Part shown: one piece after another, positions 1-11,213 of the stretch
Layout: each line of letters starts with the position of its first letter
Numbering within the stretch: position 1 is the first letter of the stretch
Assembly: GCA_021521415.1 (NCBI GenBank)
Contig: JAIQDT010003555.1
Coordinates: forward strand, 62,001 to 126,000
Length of the DNA stretch: 64,000 nt
Direction of reading: 5' to 3'
Source: Bidens hawaiensis
Taxonomy: Eukaryota; Streptophyta; Magnoliopsida; Asterales; Asteraceae
Notes under the pieces: model-generated
What the model was told of the DNA's origin: nothing
What the model saw: only the letters and a program-made list of their open reading frames with translations
The model's database searches: none
Program-made: the position numbers and the translations under genes

Positions 1-245
1 AAAACCATGAAAACGTTTACGAGTAATTTAAATGCGGAAGCGTAAAAACCTTTAATCAAAAGTTGCGTCACGCAGGACGACTTAAAACCAAAGATAATCG
101 TTAAAAATAAGTTTGCAGGACAAAAGCGTTTTCAATCAATGCATGTTCCTAAACCGCGCGCCCGCCTCGGCTACCTGAGAATAACATACTAAAAGTGTCA
201 ACACAAGGTTGGTGAGTTCACAAGTTATATAAAATAAATCGTTTA

Positions 246-372
246 GCGTTTTGCGTAACCACGTTACGGCGTTTTGCGTTAAGCGTTTTGCGTAACCACG
301 TTACGGCGTTTTGCGTTAAGGGTTTTGCGTAACCACGTTACGGCTTTTTGCGTTAAGCGTTTTGCGTTACCA
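246..372. repeat. 37-bp tandem repeat, about three units, in LTR
   Basis: Units begin at 246, 283 and 320. Each contains the words gcgttttgcg and ccacgttacgg. The array lies in the R/U5 part of the Tekay-like LTR (minus orientation), downstream of its TATA box. Units differ by single bases. Confidence 0.85.
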
Positions 373-1023
373 GATAGTGTTATGTCAAATTATATATCGA
401 TAGGTAGCTAGTCTATACAACAAGTATTACTAAGTGTTCGACACCGAAGCTGACTCGTTTAGTAAGTGCCTTGTCACCAGGTCCTCCAGACCATGGTACG
501 TGTTAGCCAAAATTACACCCGCTCGACCTCCGGTCGAGTTTAGCGTTGGGTGGGGTTTGTCAAACCCAGTAGTACTACTCAACAGTGACTCGCTATTCTA
601 AATATTAACCGGTTCGATGTGTAGGACTTCAAATGTTTCGTTTGCCACTTAGCCTTTACAAGTGATATATAATTTATAACAAAATCTTAAATGTGTTGTG
701 GAGTATGTTATCTCCCCCAAGTGAAAAGCGTTTGAAAACAGTTTAAAGAGGGGAAAGTGAAACTCACTGTTTGCGAAGAATTTCCCAAATTAAATCACCA
801 AGATGCGCGTCACCGAAAACTCTCTCTAACGTTCTAAAACAACAAAGAGATTTTTCTAAGTGTCGGAATATTATCGAGTCTCTAGACCCGGCACATCATA
901 CCTATGCACATAACATGTTTCGTGTTTCGTTCGTGAATCGTGTGTGACTTTAACAAGTGTTTTTGTGACACATCACATGTGTAAGCAATCATATACGTGT
1001 CATGTATTCATAACGTACATTAC

Positions 1024-1235
1024 GAGCAATTTTTCCCCGTAAGGGCATTTTGGTCAACAATTAACAATCAACTAGCCATTATTCCCCATAAGGGCATTTT
1101 GGTCAAATTATGACAATCAATTAGCAGTTATTCCCCGCAAGGGCATTTTAGTCAAAGCACGACAATTATCTTGCAATCATTCCCCTCAAGGGCAATTTGG
1201 TCAAAACACGATAATAAATTAGCAAGTATCATATT
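1024..1235. repeat. ~58-bp degenerate tandem repeat, four units
   Basis: Four copies share the core aagggcattttggtcaa, spaced at about 57-60 bp and separated by diverged AT-rich sequence. The array is internal to the same LTR. No function is visible. Confidence 0.75.
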
Positions 1236-2283
1236 TCATGCATTTTCACAAAACTCAGCAGCTAGTTTCACCGAGACAGAAATCCTACTAGAAAGATTGT
1301 ACTACTTCACCGATCATAGCATCTCAACTAATTTACCAAAAATCATCACAGAAGCACATACGTCTTAGGTTTCCAGAACATATTTTATTACATTTTTATT
1401 CCTCATAGTTTTCTCACAATCATCAAATCATTACAGCAAACTCATAACAGTCAGATTCATGCACAACAGAATGTTATTTGCAATTCCCGTTAAACGAAAA
1501 ATCCAATAAATGCAAGACCACTTGGGTTAGGTCCCTAACTCAATGAGTCAACTTCCAGAAGTGGAACCAACCCAATTGGTCTCGTAGTTCGTGAAATATA
1601 ATATTTACAAAACAACCTAACAGCAGGTCTAACAGTTCAGCTTTGCACAACGTTTTTGTAAAATCATAAAAGTTAACTTCTACTTGTCCAAAAATTACAA
1701 ATTTATACTTTATAGAAACTAGACTCAACCTAGTTTACTGCAGTACCAATAATCTCAACCAATTTTCACGTTTACACTTCGTTACAGTCACTTAAACATC
1801 ATATACACATTCTGTCCAGAAACTGTTTGCATCCAAACTCAACATAATAACAACCTATGGACTATCATGCATTCATATGACCCTCTAGACTCCATAAACA
1901 CCATCCATGCACATCAATTACATATTACATACTTGATTAGGGTTTGTGTTTGAACTTAAATCAAAGACACAACAATCACCATGCAACAAGATTCAATCTA
2001 GTTATCAAATCATCATCCAAATAACAACAATCATATTAACTATATGCACTCATGAAATCGGCCAGCTAGGGTTTGTTATTAACCCAACAAACATCAAAAT
2101 CAATCAACAAGAATGTAAAGGATGATCAATTATACCTTCCTAGCACCTAGTTCTTCAATCAAACACTTGATTTGGTGTTGTATGTGTGTGTATTGATGGA
2201 CGGCAGCCAAGGAGAGGTGAGGAGAGGGTTCCGATCGACACTTAGGTTTAGAATAATAATAAGTTAGGGTTAAGGTTAAGGAT

Positions 2284-2292
2284 CTATTTATA
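2284..2292 (-). promoter_or_regulatory. TATA box of the Tekay-like LTR
   Basis: On the minus strand this reads TATAAATAG, 356 bases inside the LTR start at 2648. That is where the U3/R boundary of a plant LTR is expected. Transcription would start near 2255 and run leftward on the plus-strand map. Confidence 0.55.
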
Positions 2293-2648
2293 AACACACA
2301 AGTTACACTCAAGTCCCTCTACTTTCAAGTGTTGTTTTTCTAACTTAACTAACTTAGTTCTTAGTTCTTGTCTAGTATTACACACAATATAATCAAGTAA
2401 CACATATGTTAACACATAATTATCACATAATTATTGTTTTGACGTTTTTCGTTTATTCATCAATCGTTTGCGTCAACTCGTTTGCGTTTCGGTGCAAATC
2501 CCGAAAGACTACACATGTAGTAAGTGTTAAGCGTCATTTAAACCCTAGTTTAAATGTAATGAAGTGTGCGTTATAGATTCAATGATCTTTAAGTTTGAAT
2601 TGACGGAGTTGAGTTAACAGAGTTAACCTGAAATTGACGATTGTCACA

Positions 2649-2782
2649 TCATTCCCATGTTAAAGAATTTTCGTCCCGAAAATTTGAGTCAAGTCGTGAT
2701 GAGAGTCTGAAAGAGTAAGAAAAAAAATTTCAGTTTGTCATATCATCCCCTAGTAGAAAGAAATTTCGTCCCGAAATTTAAT
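2649..2782 (-). other. Duplicated polypurine-tract region with paired hairpins
   Basis: Between the pol stop and the LTR there are two versions of the same layout. Each is a perfect 8-bp inverted repeat with a 3-base loop (2761-2779, AAATTTCG arm; 2666-2684, AATTTTCG arm). On the minus strand each is followed by a purine-rich tract (about 2739-2750 and 2649-2660). Only the second tract is followed by the real LTR start. The intact plus-strand Tekay element has a single copy of this layout. Confidence 0.6.
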
Positions 2783-5700
2783 TCATACCTCCGGTGATGT
2801 CTGACGGTTTGCCGAGTTTCGCGGTTTTCTGTGTTTGGTTAGCCCTTCAAAAAGGTGAGGATACTTTTTCATCATTTGATCCTCGCGTTCCCACGTGAAC
2901 TCCGGTCCACGTCTCGAGTTCCATCGAACCTTAACGATTGGAATTTTGCTGTGCTTGAGCGTTTTGGTTTCCCAATCCAAAACCTCGACTAGTTCCTCAA
3001 TGAAACGTAACTGTTCATCAACTTGCAGTTCCTCCAAAGGAACTACTTGGGTTTCATCGGACAGGCATTTCTTCAAATTTGATACGTGGAATACATCGTG
3101 TACGCCACTGAGTTCTGTTGGTAGGTCCAGTCGGTACGCCACCGGACCAATGCGCTCAGTTATCCGGTACGGACCAACATACCGTGGGTTGAGTTTGTTT
3201 CGCTTCCCAAAGCAAACCACACCTTTCCAAGGTGAGACTTTGAGTAACACTCGATCGTTCACTTGAAATTCGAGAGGTTTTCGGCGCTTGTCGGCGTAAC
3301 TCTTTTGGCGATCTCGTGCTGCTGCCATGCGATTTCGGATTTGAACAATCTTTTCCGAAGTTTCGAGTACCAGTTCTGGACCAGTGATTTGGCTGTCACC
3401 CACCTCTGCCCAGCAGAGTGGTGATCGACACTTCCGTCCGTACAGCGCTTCAAACGGCGCTGCCTTAATACTTGCGTGGTAGCTGTTATTATACGAAAAC
3501 TCTGCCAAAGGTAAGTGGGGTTCCCAACTTTTTCCGAAATCCAAAACGCATGCACGCAACACATCCTCCAGATTCTGAATAGTTCGTTCACTTTGCCCAT
3601 CCGTCTGAGGATGGTATGCTGTACTCATATCAAGACGGGTGCCTAGTGCGCTTTGAAGCGACTTCCAAAAGTGCGAAGTGAAGCGAGAATCTCGATCGAA
3701 AATGATCGAGACAGGCACTCCGTGTCTCGACACTACTTCCTTCATGTAAACACGAGTCAGTCTTTCCATTTTGTCCGTTTCTTTAATCGCTAGGAAGTGT
3801 GCCGATTTAGTCAACCAGTCAACGATCACCCAGATGGTATCGCATCCCGTCGGTGTCTTAGGTAAACCCGTAATAAAATCCATTGAGATGTGTTCCCATT
3901 TCCACATTGGGAGTTCCGGTTGTTGCAGTAGACCAGATGGTTTCTGGTATTCTATCTTGACTCTGGCACAAGTCAAGCATTTGCTCACGTAGGTGGCAAT
4001 GTCGGCTTTCATGTTCGGCCACCAGTAAAGTGCCTTTAAATCATGATACATTTTATCTGAGCCAGGGTGGATAGAATATCGGGACTTGTGAGCTTCGTCC
4101 ATCACTAGAGTTCTCAACTCTCCGTATCGTGGAACCCAAATCCGGTTCTCAAAATATCGGACCCCGTCCGATCTGGTTTCAAGTTGCTTGTTCATGCCCC
4201 GCATGAGTTCCGATGGAAGATTGTCATCTTTCAAAGCTTCAAGTTGCGCATCGCGAATCTGATCGGGTAAGCTGGCATGAATCGTGAGTTGCAATGCTCT
4301 CACCCGTCTGGGTTTATCTGTTTCTTTTCTGCTGAGGGCGTCGGCCACCACATTGGCCTTGCCAGGGTGGTACTTGATGGCACAATCATAATCTTTGAGC
4401 AGCTCGACCCAACGACGCTGTCGCATGTTCAGCTCCTTCTGATCGTAGATATGCTGGAGACTCTTGTGGTCGGTGTAAATGGTAAACTTGGTACCGTACA
4501 AGTAATGCCTCCATATCTTAAGAGCAAACACCACAGCTCCAAGTTCCAAATCATGGGTCGTGTAGTTCTTCTCGTGAACCCGTAGTTGTCGAGAGGCGTA
4601 GGCTATAACCTTCTCGAGTTGCATCAGCACACAACCGAGACCTTGTATAGATGCGTCACAGTGTACCTCAAAATTTTCCGTTCCCTCGGGGAGGGCTAAA
4701 ATAGGGGCGCTACAAAGCTTGGTTTTCAACAGTTGAAAAGCGGATTCTTGCGCGTCACCCCAATTGTACTTAGTGCCCTTGTGAGTCAAAGCGGTGAGGG
4801 GTTGAGCAATCTTTGAAAATCCCTCGATGAAACGCCGGTAGTAGCCGGCCAGTCCTAGGAATTGTCACACCTCAGTCGGAGTCTTAGGTGCTTCCCAGTT
4901 TTTTTTTTGATGGCCTCTACCTTACCGGGATCGACATGGATACCATTCTCGTTGATCACATGTCCTAAAAAGTGAACCTCGCGAAGCCAAAATTCACATT
5001 TCGAGAGTTTAGCATACAGTTGTTCCTTCTTCAATAGTTCCAGAATTACCCTTAAGTGCTCTTCGTGGTCAGTCTCGTTCTTGGAGTAGACGAGAATATC
5101 ATCTATGAAAACAATCACAAACTTGTCGAGGTACGCCTTGCATACTCGATTCATGAGATCCATAAATACGGCTGGTGCGTTGGTTAGGCCAAAAGGCATA
5201 ACCGAAAACTCGTAGTGACCATACCGTGTTCTGAAAGCCGTCTTTGAGATATCTTCTTCGCGCACTCTAAGCTGATGGTAACCAGATCGCAGATCGATCT
5301 TCGAGTAGTAACTCGATCCTTGAAGCTGGTCAAACAAATCATCAATTCGGGGTAAAGGATAACGGTTCTTGACCGTCACCTTGTTCAATTCCCGGTAGTC
5401 GATGCACATTCGGAAAGTCCCGTCTTTCTTTCGGACAAACAAGACAGGGGCTCCCCACGGCGATGAGCTAGGTCGGATAAAACCCTTATCCAACAAATCT
5501 TGCAACTGAGTGGACAACTCCTGAAGTTCCGCCGGTGCGAGCCGATACGGGGCTCGTGCTATGGGTGCTGCACCGGGTGTCAACTCGATTTGGAATTCGA
5601 CTTGACGAATAGGAGGGAGTCCGGGCAAATCCTCCGGGAAAACTTCCGGAAAATCTCGCACAACCGGTATATCTTCAATTCGTTTATCCTCCGCGGGTTT

Positions 5701-5812
5701 CTCAACAATCTGCGTCAAAAATTGCCGGATGACCCTTTCGTAGTTACTTCTGCGCCTTCATAAGGGTAATGACGCTGGTGGTCATGCCGCTTCTCTCACC
5801 TCGGACCGAAAT
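2783..5812 (-). pseudogene. Decayed Tekay pol (RT, RNase H, integrase, chromodomain); gag and protease missing
   Basis: Two large open frames cover most of a chromovirus pol. Frame 4855-5718 is reverse transcriptase, with [14 protein letters not shown] and the catalytic FIDD. Frame 2783-4789 has RNase H ([17 protein letters not shown]), the integrase zinc-binding HHCC and DDE core, and a C-terminal tail ending in a WERED-type chromodomain motif. Breaks are visible: a run of ten T at 4899-4908 shifts the frame after the RT, an in-frame TGA lies at 4865-4867, and a stop lies near 5744-5746. Upstream of about 5813 the sequence jumps straight into LTR, so gag, protease, leader and PBS are gone. 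The element cannot encode its own proteins. Layout closely matches the intact element at 52523-57139. Confidence 0.9.
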
Positions 5813-5813
5813 G

Positions 5814-6072
5814 TAATCAAGTAACACATATGTTAACACATAATTATCACATAATTATTGTTTTGACGTTTTTCGTTTATTCATCAATCGTTTGCGTCAA
5901 CTCGTTTGCGTTTCGGTGCAAATCCCGAAAGACTACACATGTAGTAAGTGTTAAGCGTCATTTAAACCCTAGTTTAAATGTAATGAAGTGTGCGTTATAG
6001 ATTCAATGATCTTTAAGTTTGAATTGACGGAGTTGAGTTAACGGAGTTAACCTGAAATTGACGATTGTCAAA
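5814..6072 (-). repeat. Truncated 5' LTR stub of the Tekay-like element
   Basis: This ~259-bp segment is nearly identical to 2390-2648, the first part of the 3' LTR. It ends at 6072, where E1 LTR sequence begins, so it marks the original 5' end of the element. The rest of the 5' LTR and everything up to mid-pol is deleted. The bases after it (ataac, 6073-6077) would be the target duplication. Its partner should lie left of the window. Confidence 0.75.
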
Positions 6073-7432
6073 ATAACAACACTCATCAATTTTCTAATAT
6101 TAAGTGTAGGGTTTCATACTCATCAATAATTATATAACCAAGTTAATTTTTACTAGTCATTCCTAACTTATAATGTAAACAAAGATTTCATGAACATTCA
6201 AAGTTTACAAACAAACATCTAGAACATAGTTTTCCAACATGAATGCCTAAACATTTGCAAAACTAACAAGGTTATGTAACATAACAAGCATGAACACCAT
6301 CAATATCAACTTATAAATTCAACCATATTCTTGAAAGAAAACCACTTTACCAAAACCATGCATAGATAATATATTACATTAATAAGAGTTTCAACATTGT
6401 CTAGATAGCAAAAGTAATTAGCCCATAAGGCTTAATACAACTACAATCAAACTAGAAAAAAGCTTACAAAACATGTTCAAGAACAAAGGAATGCAAACTA
6501 AGATCAAGCAAGGATTGAAGGATGGAATAATGAATCTTGTGTTGGTGGAGGCCTCCAAGAATCCCCAAAAATTGCTGCGCTTGGTTGGGAGAGAATCCCC
6601 AAGACTCCACACACCAAAATGAAGTGAAAACAAGTGTTTATAAGCTTCTGGTCAAAGTGCATGGTCATGCACAAAAAGTGCATGGTCGTGCACTATTTTG
6701 GGTAAGTCAAACTTTCACTTTCGGATGCTCAGAGTTGCATGTTCCAAAAAGGTGCACGGTCATGCACAAAAAGTGCATGGTCGTGCATTTCCGGCACTAG
6801 CTAGTTCACTTTCAAAATTAATGTGTCTTGTCCTCAGCATCGGATAGTGCACGGGCTCGTGCCCTCGGAAGTGCATGATGGTGCAGTTTCACTTTTGGCA
6901 CGATAGTAGATGTGCACGGGTTCCAATAAAGGTGCACCATCATGCACATAAAGTGCATGATGGTGAAGTTTCTCAGCATGGTCATGCACTTTCATAGCAT
7001 GGTCATGCACTTTGGCACAGTATCAGTTGTGCACGGGTTCCAATAAAGGTGCATGGTCATGCACTTTCATAGCATGGCCATGCACTTTGGCATGGTATCA
7101 GATGTGCACGGGTTCCAATAAAGGTGCATGGTGGTGCACTAAAAGCGCATGATGGTGCAGTTTGGTCAGCATGGTCATATACTTCCTTAGCATGGTCATG
7201 CACCGGCTCAGCATGGTCATGCACTTTCTTAGCATGGTCATGCACTTTTGGCAAATTCTTGATTTTTGTCCGAAAAACGCCATCTTTTCATCGTTTCTTC
7301 GTCGGGCGTGCGCCCGGACCTGCAAATTCATAAATAACTCAAATAAGTACTGAATACAACGAATTTGCATGGAGTTTTACCAAAATAAGAGGATAATTTA
7401 ATGCTAAAAGGTGTACACTTTGTGTTACATCA
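6073..7432 (-). mobile_element. 3' LTR of Athila-type element E1 (right part)
   Basis: On the minus strand the LTR starts at 7432 as TGATGTAACACAAAG, preceded by a purine tract just to the right. It matches 21739-23099, the corresponding part of the other E1 LTR, almost to the base (1360 versus 1361 bp). The left part was displaced by the Tekay insertion and lies outside the window. A minus-strand TATA-like TTATAAAC sits near 6636-6643, so U3 is 7432 down to about 6610. Confidence 0.8.
6656..7255 (-). promoter_or_regulatory. U3 array of paired inverted CATGCA (RY-type) motifs
   Basis: About 18 units resembling GTGCATGGTCATGCAC fill roughly 600 bp directly upstream of the LTR TATA box (minus orientation). 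Each good unit holds TGCATG and CATGCA in opposite orientation two bases apart. CATGCA is the RY core bound by plant B3-domain factors (established knowledge). Whether these copies are bound is inference. Open frames through the array (7057-7370 minus, 7124-7353 plus) are low-complexity products of the repeat, not genes. The same array recurs at about 22325-22920 and 32375-32945. Confidence 0.6.
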
Positions 7433-9458
7433 AACATCCCCATACTTGAACTTTGCTTGTCCTCAAGCATATAAAACAAACTCCACAAAAACAAGAATAA
7501 CCCGCAAGCAATAATTATTCAAAGTTTTTAAAAGATTTACAAGCAAGCACTATTGATGTTTCCAAACAAGCCTATTAAAAATGAAGACATAGTCTAAAGA
7601 ACATTACATTTGTTGCCATCACATTGCCACCTTGCAAACCTCACAATGTTCACTTATACACTCGGCTATATTTAGTGATCATACATGTAATATTGTATGT
7701 TGAGAACACTCGTTGCCAAGACGATGACCAAACAAAGCATAGGCTTGTTTAAGGCTCAAATCTAACCGACACATACATAGCATAAAACACGAGTACTTGA
7801 GGGTTGTAATTTGGCTTAGGGTTAGGGTGATGAATTTTTGGGAAAAGTGACTAAAAGGCTAGAAAATCCGGAACTAAGCTAGCTATAAATGAAAAGTAAC
7901 TACTAACTAAACCAAGTGGTCTAAATGAACCGAGAGCTAACGAACCAAAAATTGCCCTTTGAAATCAAACTTCATCAATATGGGATGAACCAAATTTCTT
8001 ATTCTTCTCTTCTTTTCTTGTAACAATTTTTTTTTCTCCTTTTTTTTTGGTTTTTTTTTGCATAAAGACTATACAAATGAATACAAACTAATAAAACACT
8101 TTGGGAGATAGCATTGTGCTTCTAATATTCCCAAGTGATAAAATACATGAAAATGAAATGAAAAACAAACTAACTTAGCCGAACCGGATTTCTAACAAAA
8201 AATGGGTGAAAAATAAAAGGCTTTATGACTAAGTGGGCGATAAAAATAGTGCGAAAAATAAAAACACGGGAAAAGGCTAAACATGGGCTACTAGGGGAAT
8301 AATATGGGTAAGGGATATATAAGTGAAAAATGGCTAGACATGGGTTTATCCTAAATTCCTCAAATGGTTTATACTATGTATGTGTATATGGTTTGAAATG
8401 CATGCCAAAAACAAGTTCTACTTGCAATAATCACCCGGCTCACTCAATTGCCCGCAAAAACATGAGCAAAAACAACTGACGAGGCTAACTCACGGAAACG
8501 GGCGGAATGGGTAAATTTTGCAAAGTAAGAATGTGAATCTTTTTTTTGTCATGTTTAAATGTATGCCTTTTTAAAGATTTTCGGCTTGAATGTCTTAATG
8601 ATTTGTGCTTCAGGACAATGCAATTAAAGTTTGAATTAAAAATTGCTTAATGGTTATTATTTGTTACAAAAAACTATTTAGAAGTTTTGCAAAAAAAAAA
8701 AATTAATTAGTTTTAGATAAACAAAGTTCAAATTCCCTCCCCACACTTGAATTGTACAACGCCCTCGTTGTACAACTATAAAAGTAAGTGCAAAAGAGAG
8801 AACAGAAAACTCCTCTGAAATTTTCAGTAATTTGCCAAAACCAAAGACCCGGCAACGCGCGAAAGCATCCAAAGCTAAAGAAACCAAAACATGCCACTGA
8901 CATACTAACAAACACATTATAAACCCATCATATATAATAAAAGCATCCAACAAACATCATCCCAAAACCAACATAATCCAAACCATCAATATATAGTTTG
9001 CAACAAAACAAAGCACTTAAAAAAACACACAAATGGGCTGCACCAACGAGGGAAAACAGTGCAACCCTATGTACTACCATAACCAAAACACATGAAAATC
9101 CTAAACATGCTACATTTCGCAACAGTCAATAGCTAGACTCACAACCCCTTATTAACGGGTGGCTCTTTGATATTGAAAATTGTTATACGACCCGTTTAGT
9201 TTGATGAGTTTACCAAGGGTTTGTAAGAAATTGATGGTAAACATAAAAAGTGTTTTAGAAAAAATAAATAAACGGGTCATGCCACCAACACTTAAATTTA
9301 CCCGGACCAAACCTGATACATTTTATGTAGTGAAGAAGGCGATCATTTCGGCATTTCTTTATACTTTTGATGTGTTCATATGACCATTGACACGCCTTGA
9401 ACTGTGGTTGGTTCGGATTTCTCCATGCCCTCTCCCGTGGTGTTTTTGATCTGGGTGG
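7433..9458 (-). other. E1 3' non-coding region with polypurine tract
   Basis: This lies between the gag-like ORF and the 3' LTR of E1. The polypurine tract (minus AGTATGGGGATGTT) abuts the LTR at 7433. The first ~1.1 kb (7433-8540) is closely similar to 12948-14040 of E2, then the two diverge. It contains A/T runs but no env-like or pol-like frame. Confidence 0.65.
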
Positions 9459-10331
9459 CTATCCACCATCATGCTCATCCATGGTCGGACATTCTTTATT
9501 GCAAGGTAGTGAATCGGATGTCACCATAGTTATTGGTTTGTTGGTGAACCCACTCACTTGCAAATTTTCTTTTTGGTGCGGTTCTTTCTTGACTTCCATG
9601 ATTGGTTTTCCAAATAATAATGCTTCTAATTCATTAAGATCACCAATTGGGTCAAAATCTTCTTCATTCACTTCCATGAGTGGTATACCCAACAACTCGT
9701 CCCCAAACTCGTCATCCCAAGAAGGAATAATATGAACCGGAGGTGGGACTTTTGCGGTACTTTGTGAGCTTGAAATTTGCACTTCGTCCATTATGGTCTC
9801 CGGTTCTTGAGCTTTCTCCAACACAACAATGGATGAGGATTTTGGTTCGTTAATTTCATCATCATCATTATCATCCCAATATACAGTGTGATTCGTGTTG
9901 CAAGGCAAACTCTCCCGACGATAGTTAGCACAAAGTTCATTGATAACGATACTTTGGGCCTCTAATCTACGGAGTTGTTCCTCGGATTCACGAGTATCGA
10001 GTATCGGTAGCGGTATCCCAATATCATGCATGCCTTTTTCGAGCATCGCGTCCTAACATTTCATTCTTTGTGCCCAATACTCTCGAAATCCCGTGCTAAG
10101 ATCGAGTTGGGAAGGTGGTATGTTGGGACCCTCAAATGGTTGTGAATAAGGGTAAGGTTCTTCATTAAAATTGGTGGGACACCCAGGTGAATAATAACAA
10201 TCATGTGTGTGATGGGGTTCCCCACATATCTCGTACCAAACCTCCATGTGATAATTCCCGTCATCATAATGGTATCCTTCACAATAATCTCCATAGTAGT
10301 GCTGCTCCATAGGTATCACTGCAAGGAACAC
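9459..10331 (-). pseudogene. Gag-like single ORF of non-autonomous E1, one premature stop
   Basis: One frame of about 290 codons runs from 10331 to 9459, interrupted by a single TAG at about 10050-10052. The N-terminal part is rich in Tyr/Asp/Glu and holds a zinc-knuckle-like stretch (YEICGEPHHTHDC) whose first Cys position is Tyr. The C-terminal part is acidic, including WDDNDDDEINEP. It sits where Athila gag is expected, about 290 bases inside the 5' LTR. No protease, RT or integrase follows, so E1 would depend on enzymes from a relative such as E2's ancestor. The assignment as gag rests on position and the knuckle remnant; it could be another element-specific protein. Confidence 0.5.
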
Positions 10332-10598
10332 TCAAACAAAAAGGATCACGGGAACCAAATATATATGAAGAAAAATAAACTAAATATTGAATAAAGCAAA
10401 AGATATAAAAATAAAAAATAATAAAAATACACAAAGTGGCTACGGAAATAAAAAAGTTAACTAAACAAGTAAAAGACACTAAAATTTGAAAAAAAAAGAT
10501 GAATAAAAAAAGGAAATAAAGTAAAATAAATTAGACCGAAAATATAAACAAGGCTCAACCGAATACTTGGATCGTTCTCAAAAATTCACCGTATCCCC

Positions 10599-10611
10599 GG
10601 CAAAGGCGCCA
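10599..10611 (-). other. Primer-binding site of E1 (tRNA-Asp type)
   Basis: On the minus strand TGGCGCCTTTGCC starts 7 bases inside the LTR end at 10618. It complements the 3' end of plant tRNA-Asp (CCCCGGCAACGGCGCCA) with one mismatch. This type of PBS is common in Athila elements. Confidence 0.75.
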
Positions 10612-10617
10612 AAAACT

Positions 10618-11213
10618 TGACGTGTGTGAATATATATATAAATATTTAAGTAAAAGTTCCACACAAATTGGGTTTTAAAATAGGTTTTCACCTACAAATA
10701 AACCACACACGAAAGGAAAGTGTACCTATCGTTTGTAATAAAGTGTCGGTAAGAACCGAGTATCAATCCATGGACACGACAACTTTTTAGTACTAAATCT
10801 TTGTAAATGACCAACCGAACAAATAAATCTTGATTTGGATATTTAACTAATTAAACTGGCATACAATGAAAACAAAGCAAGTAAAAATACACGAAAAACA
10901 ATCAATCCAACAAACTACCTAGACAAGAATCCACTCTACTAACATGACAAAATAGCAATGATATGGTAAAACATCATGAATCTAAACATAAATACTATAT
11001 TTCAATAAAGCAACCTAATACTAACAAATAATCATCATGATGGGTTTTCAATCAAGAGATAAACATAGACTAACTTGTTTGTCAAAACAACAAAGTCTCA
11101 TAATCAAAGAAAAGCTAACATGAACAACATTCTAACCACCTAAGATTACACTAAAGTAGCCAAATTCATGAAATTAATATAAACTTATGAAACTTTAACT
11201 AGCAAGTCATCAC
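10618..11213 (-). mobile_element. E1 5' LTR, left part (split by E2)
   Basis: The plus-strand reading begins TGACGTGTGTGAATA immediately after the PBS. It breaks off at 11213, where a second LTR copy starts, and resumes at 21726. The last five bases (11209-11213, atcac) are the target site of E2. Joined, the two parts give an LTR of about 1970 bp, close to the 1976 bp of E4. Confidence 0.85.

Larger units (their letters stand above)
1..2648 (-). mobile_element. 3' LTR of a decayed Tekay-like Ty3/Gypsy element (continues past left edge)
   Basis: The minus-strand LTR starts at 2648 with TGTGACAATCG, just after a purine-rich tract that follows a pol remnant. Its first ~259 bases recur at 5814-6072 on the far side of that pol, which identifies it as an LTR. 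No second LTR terminus or target duplication is visible, so the LTR is at least 2.6 kb and extends out of the window. It carries a TATA box at 2284-2292 and two tandem arrays (246-372, 1024-1235). Short ORFs inside it (for example 2130-2312 minus) have no recognisable product and I do not treat them as genes. Confidence 0.75.

Noticed and set aside
1..6072. Endogenous pararetrovirus
   Set aside because: The pol order, integrase domain, LTRs and chromodomain tail identify a Ty3/Gypsy element; no movement-protein or viral coat signature is seen.
7057..7370. Overlapping ORFs with HDHA/CMTML-type repeats (also 22469-22951, 32458-32868)
   Set aside because: Low-complexity readings of the LTR U3 repeat array, open in several frames at once.
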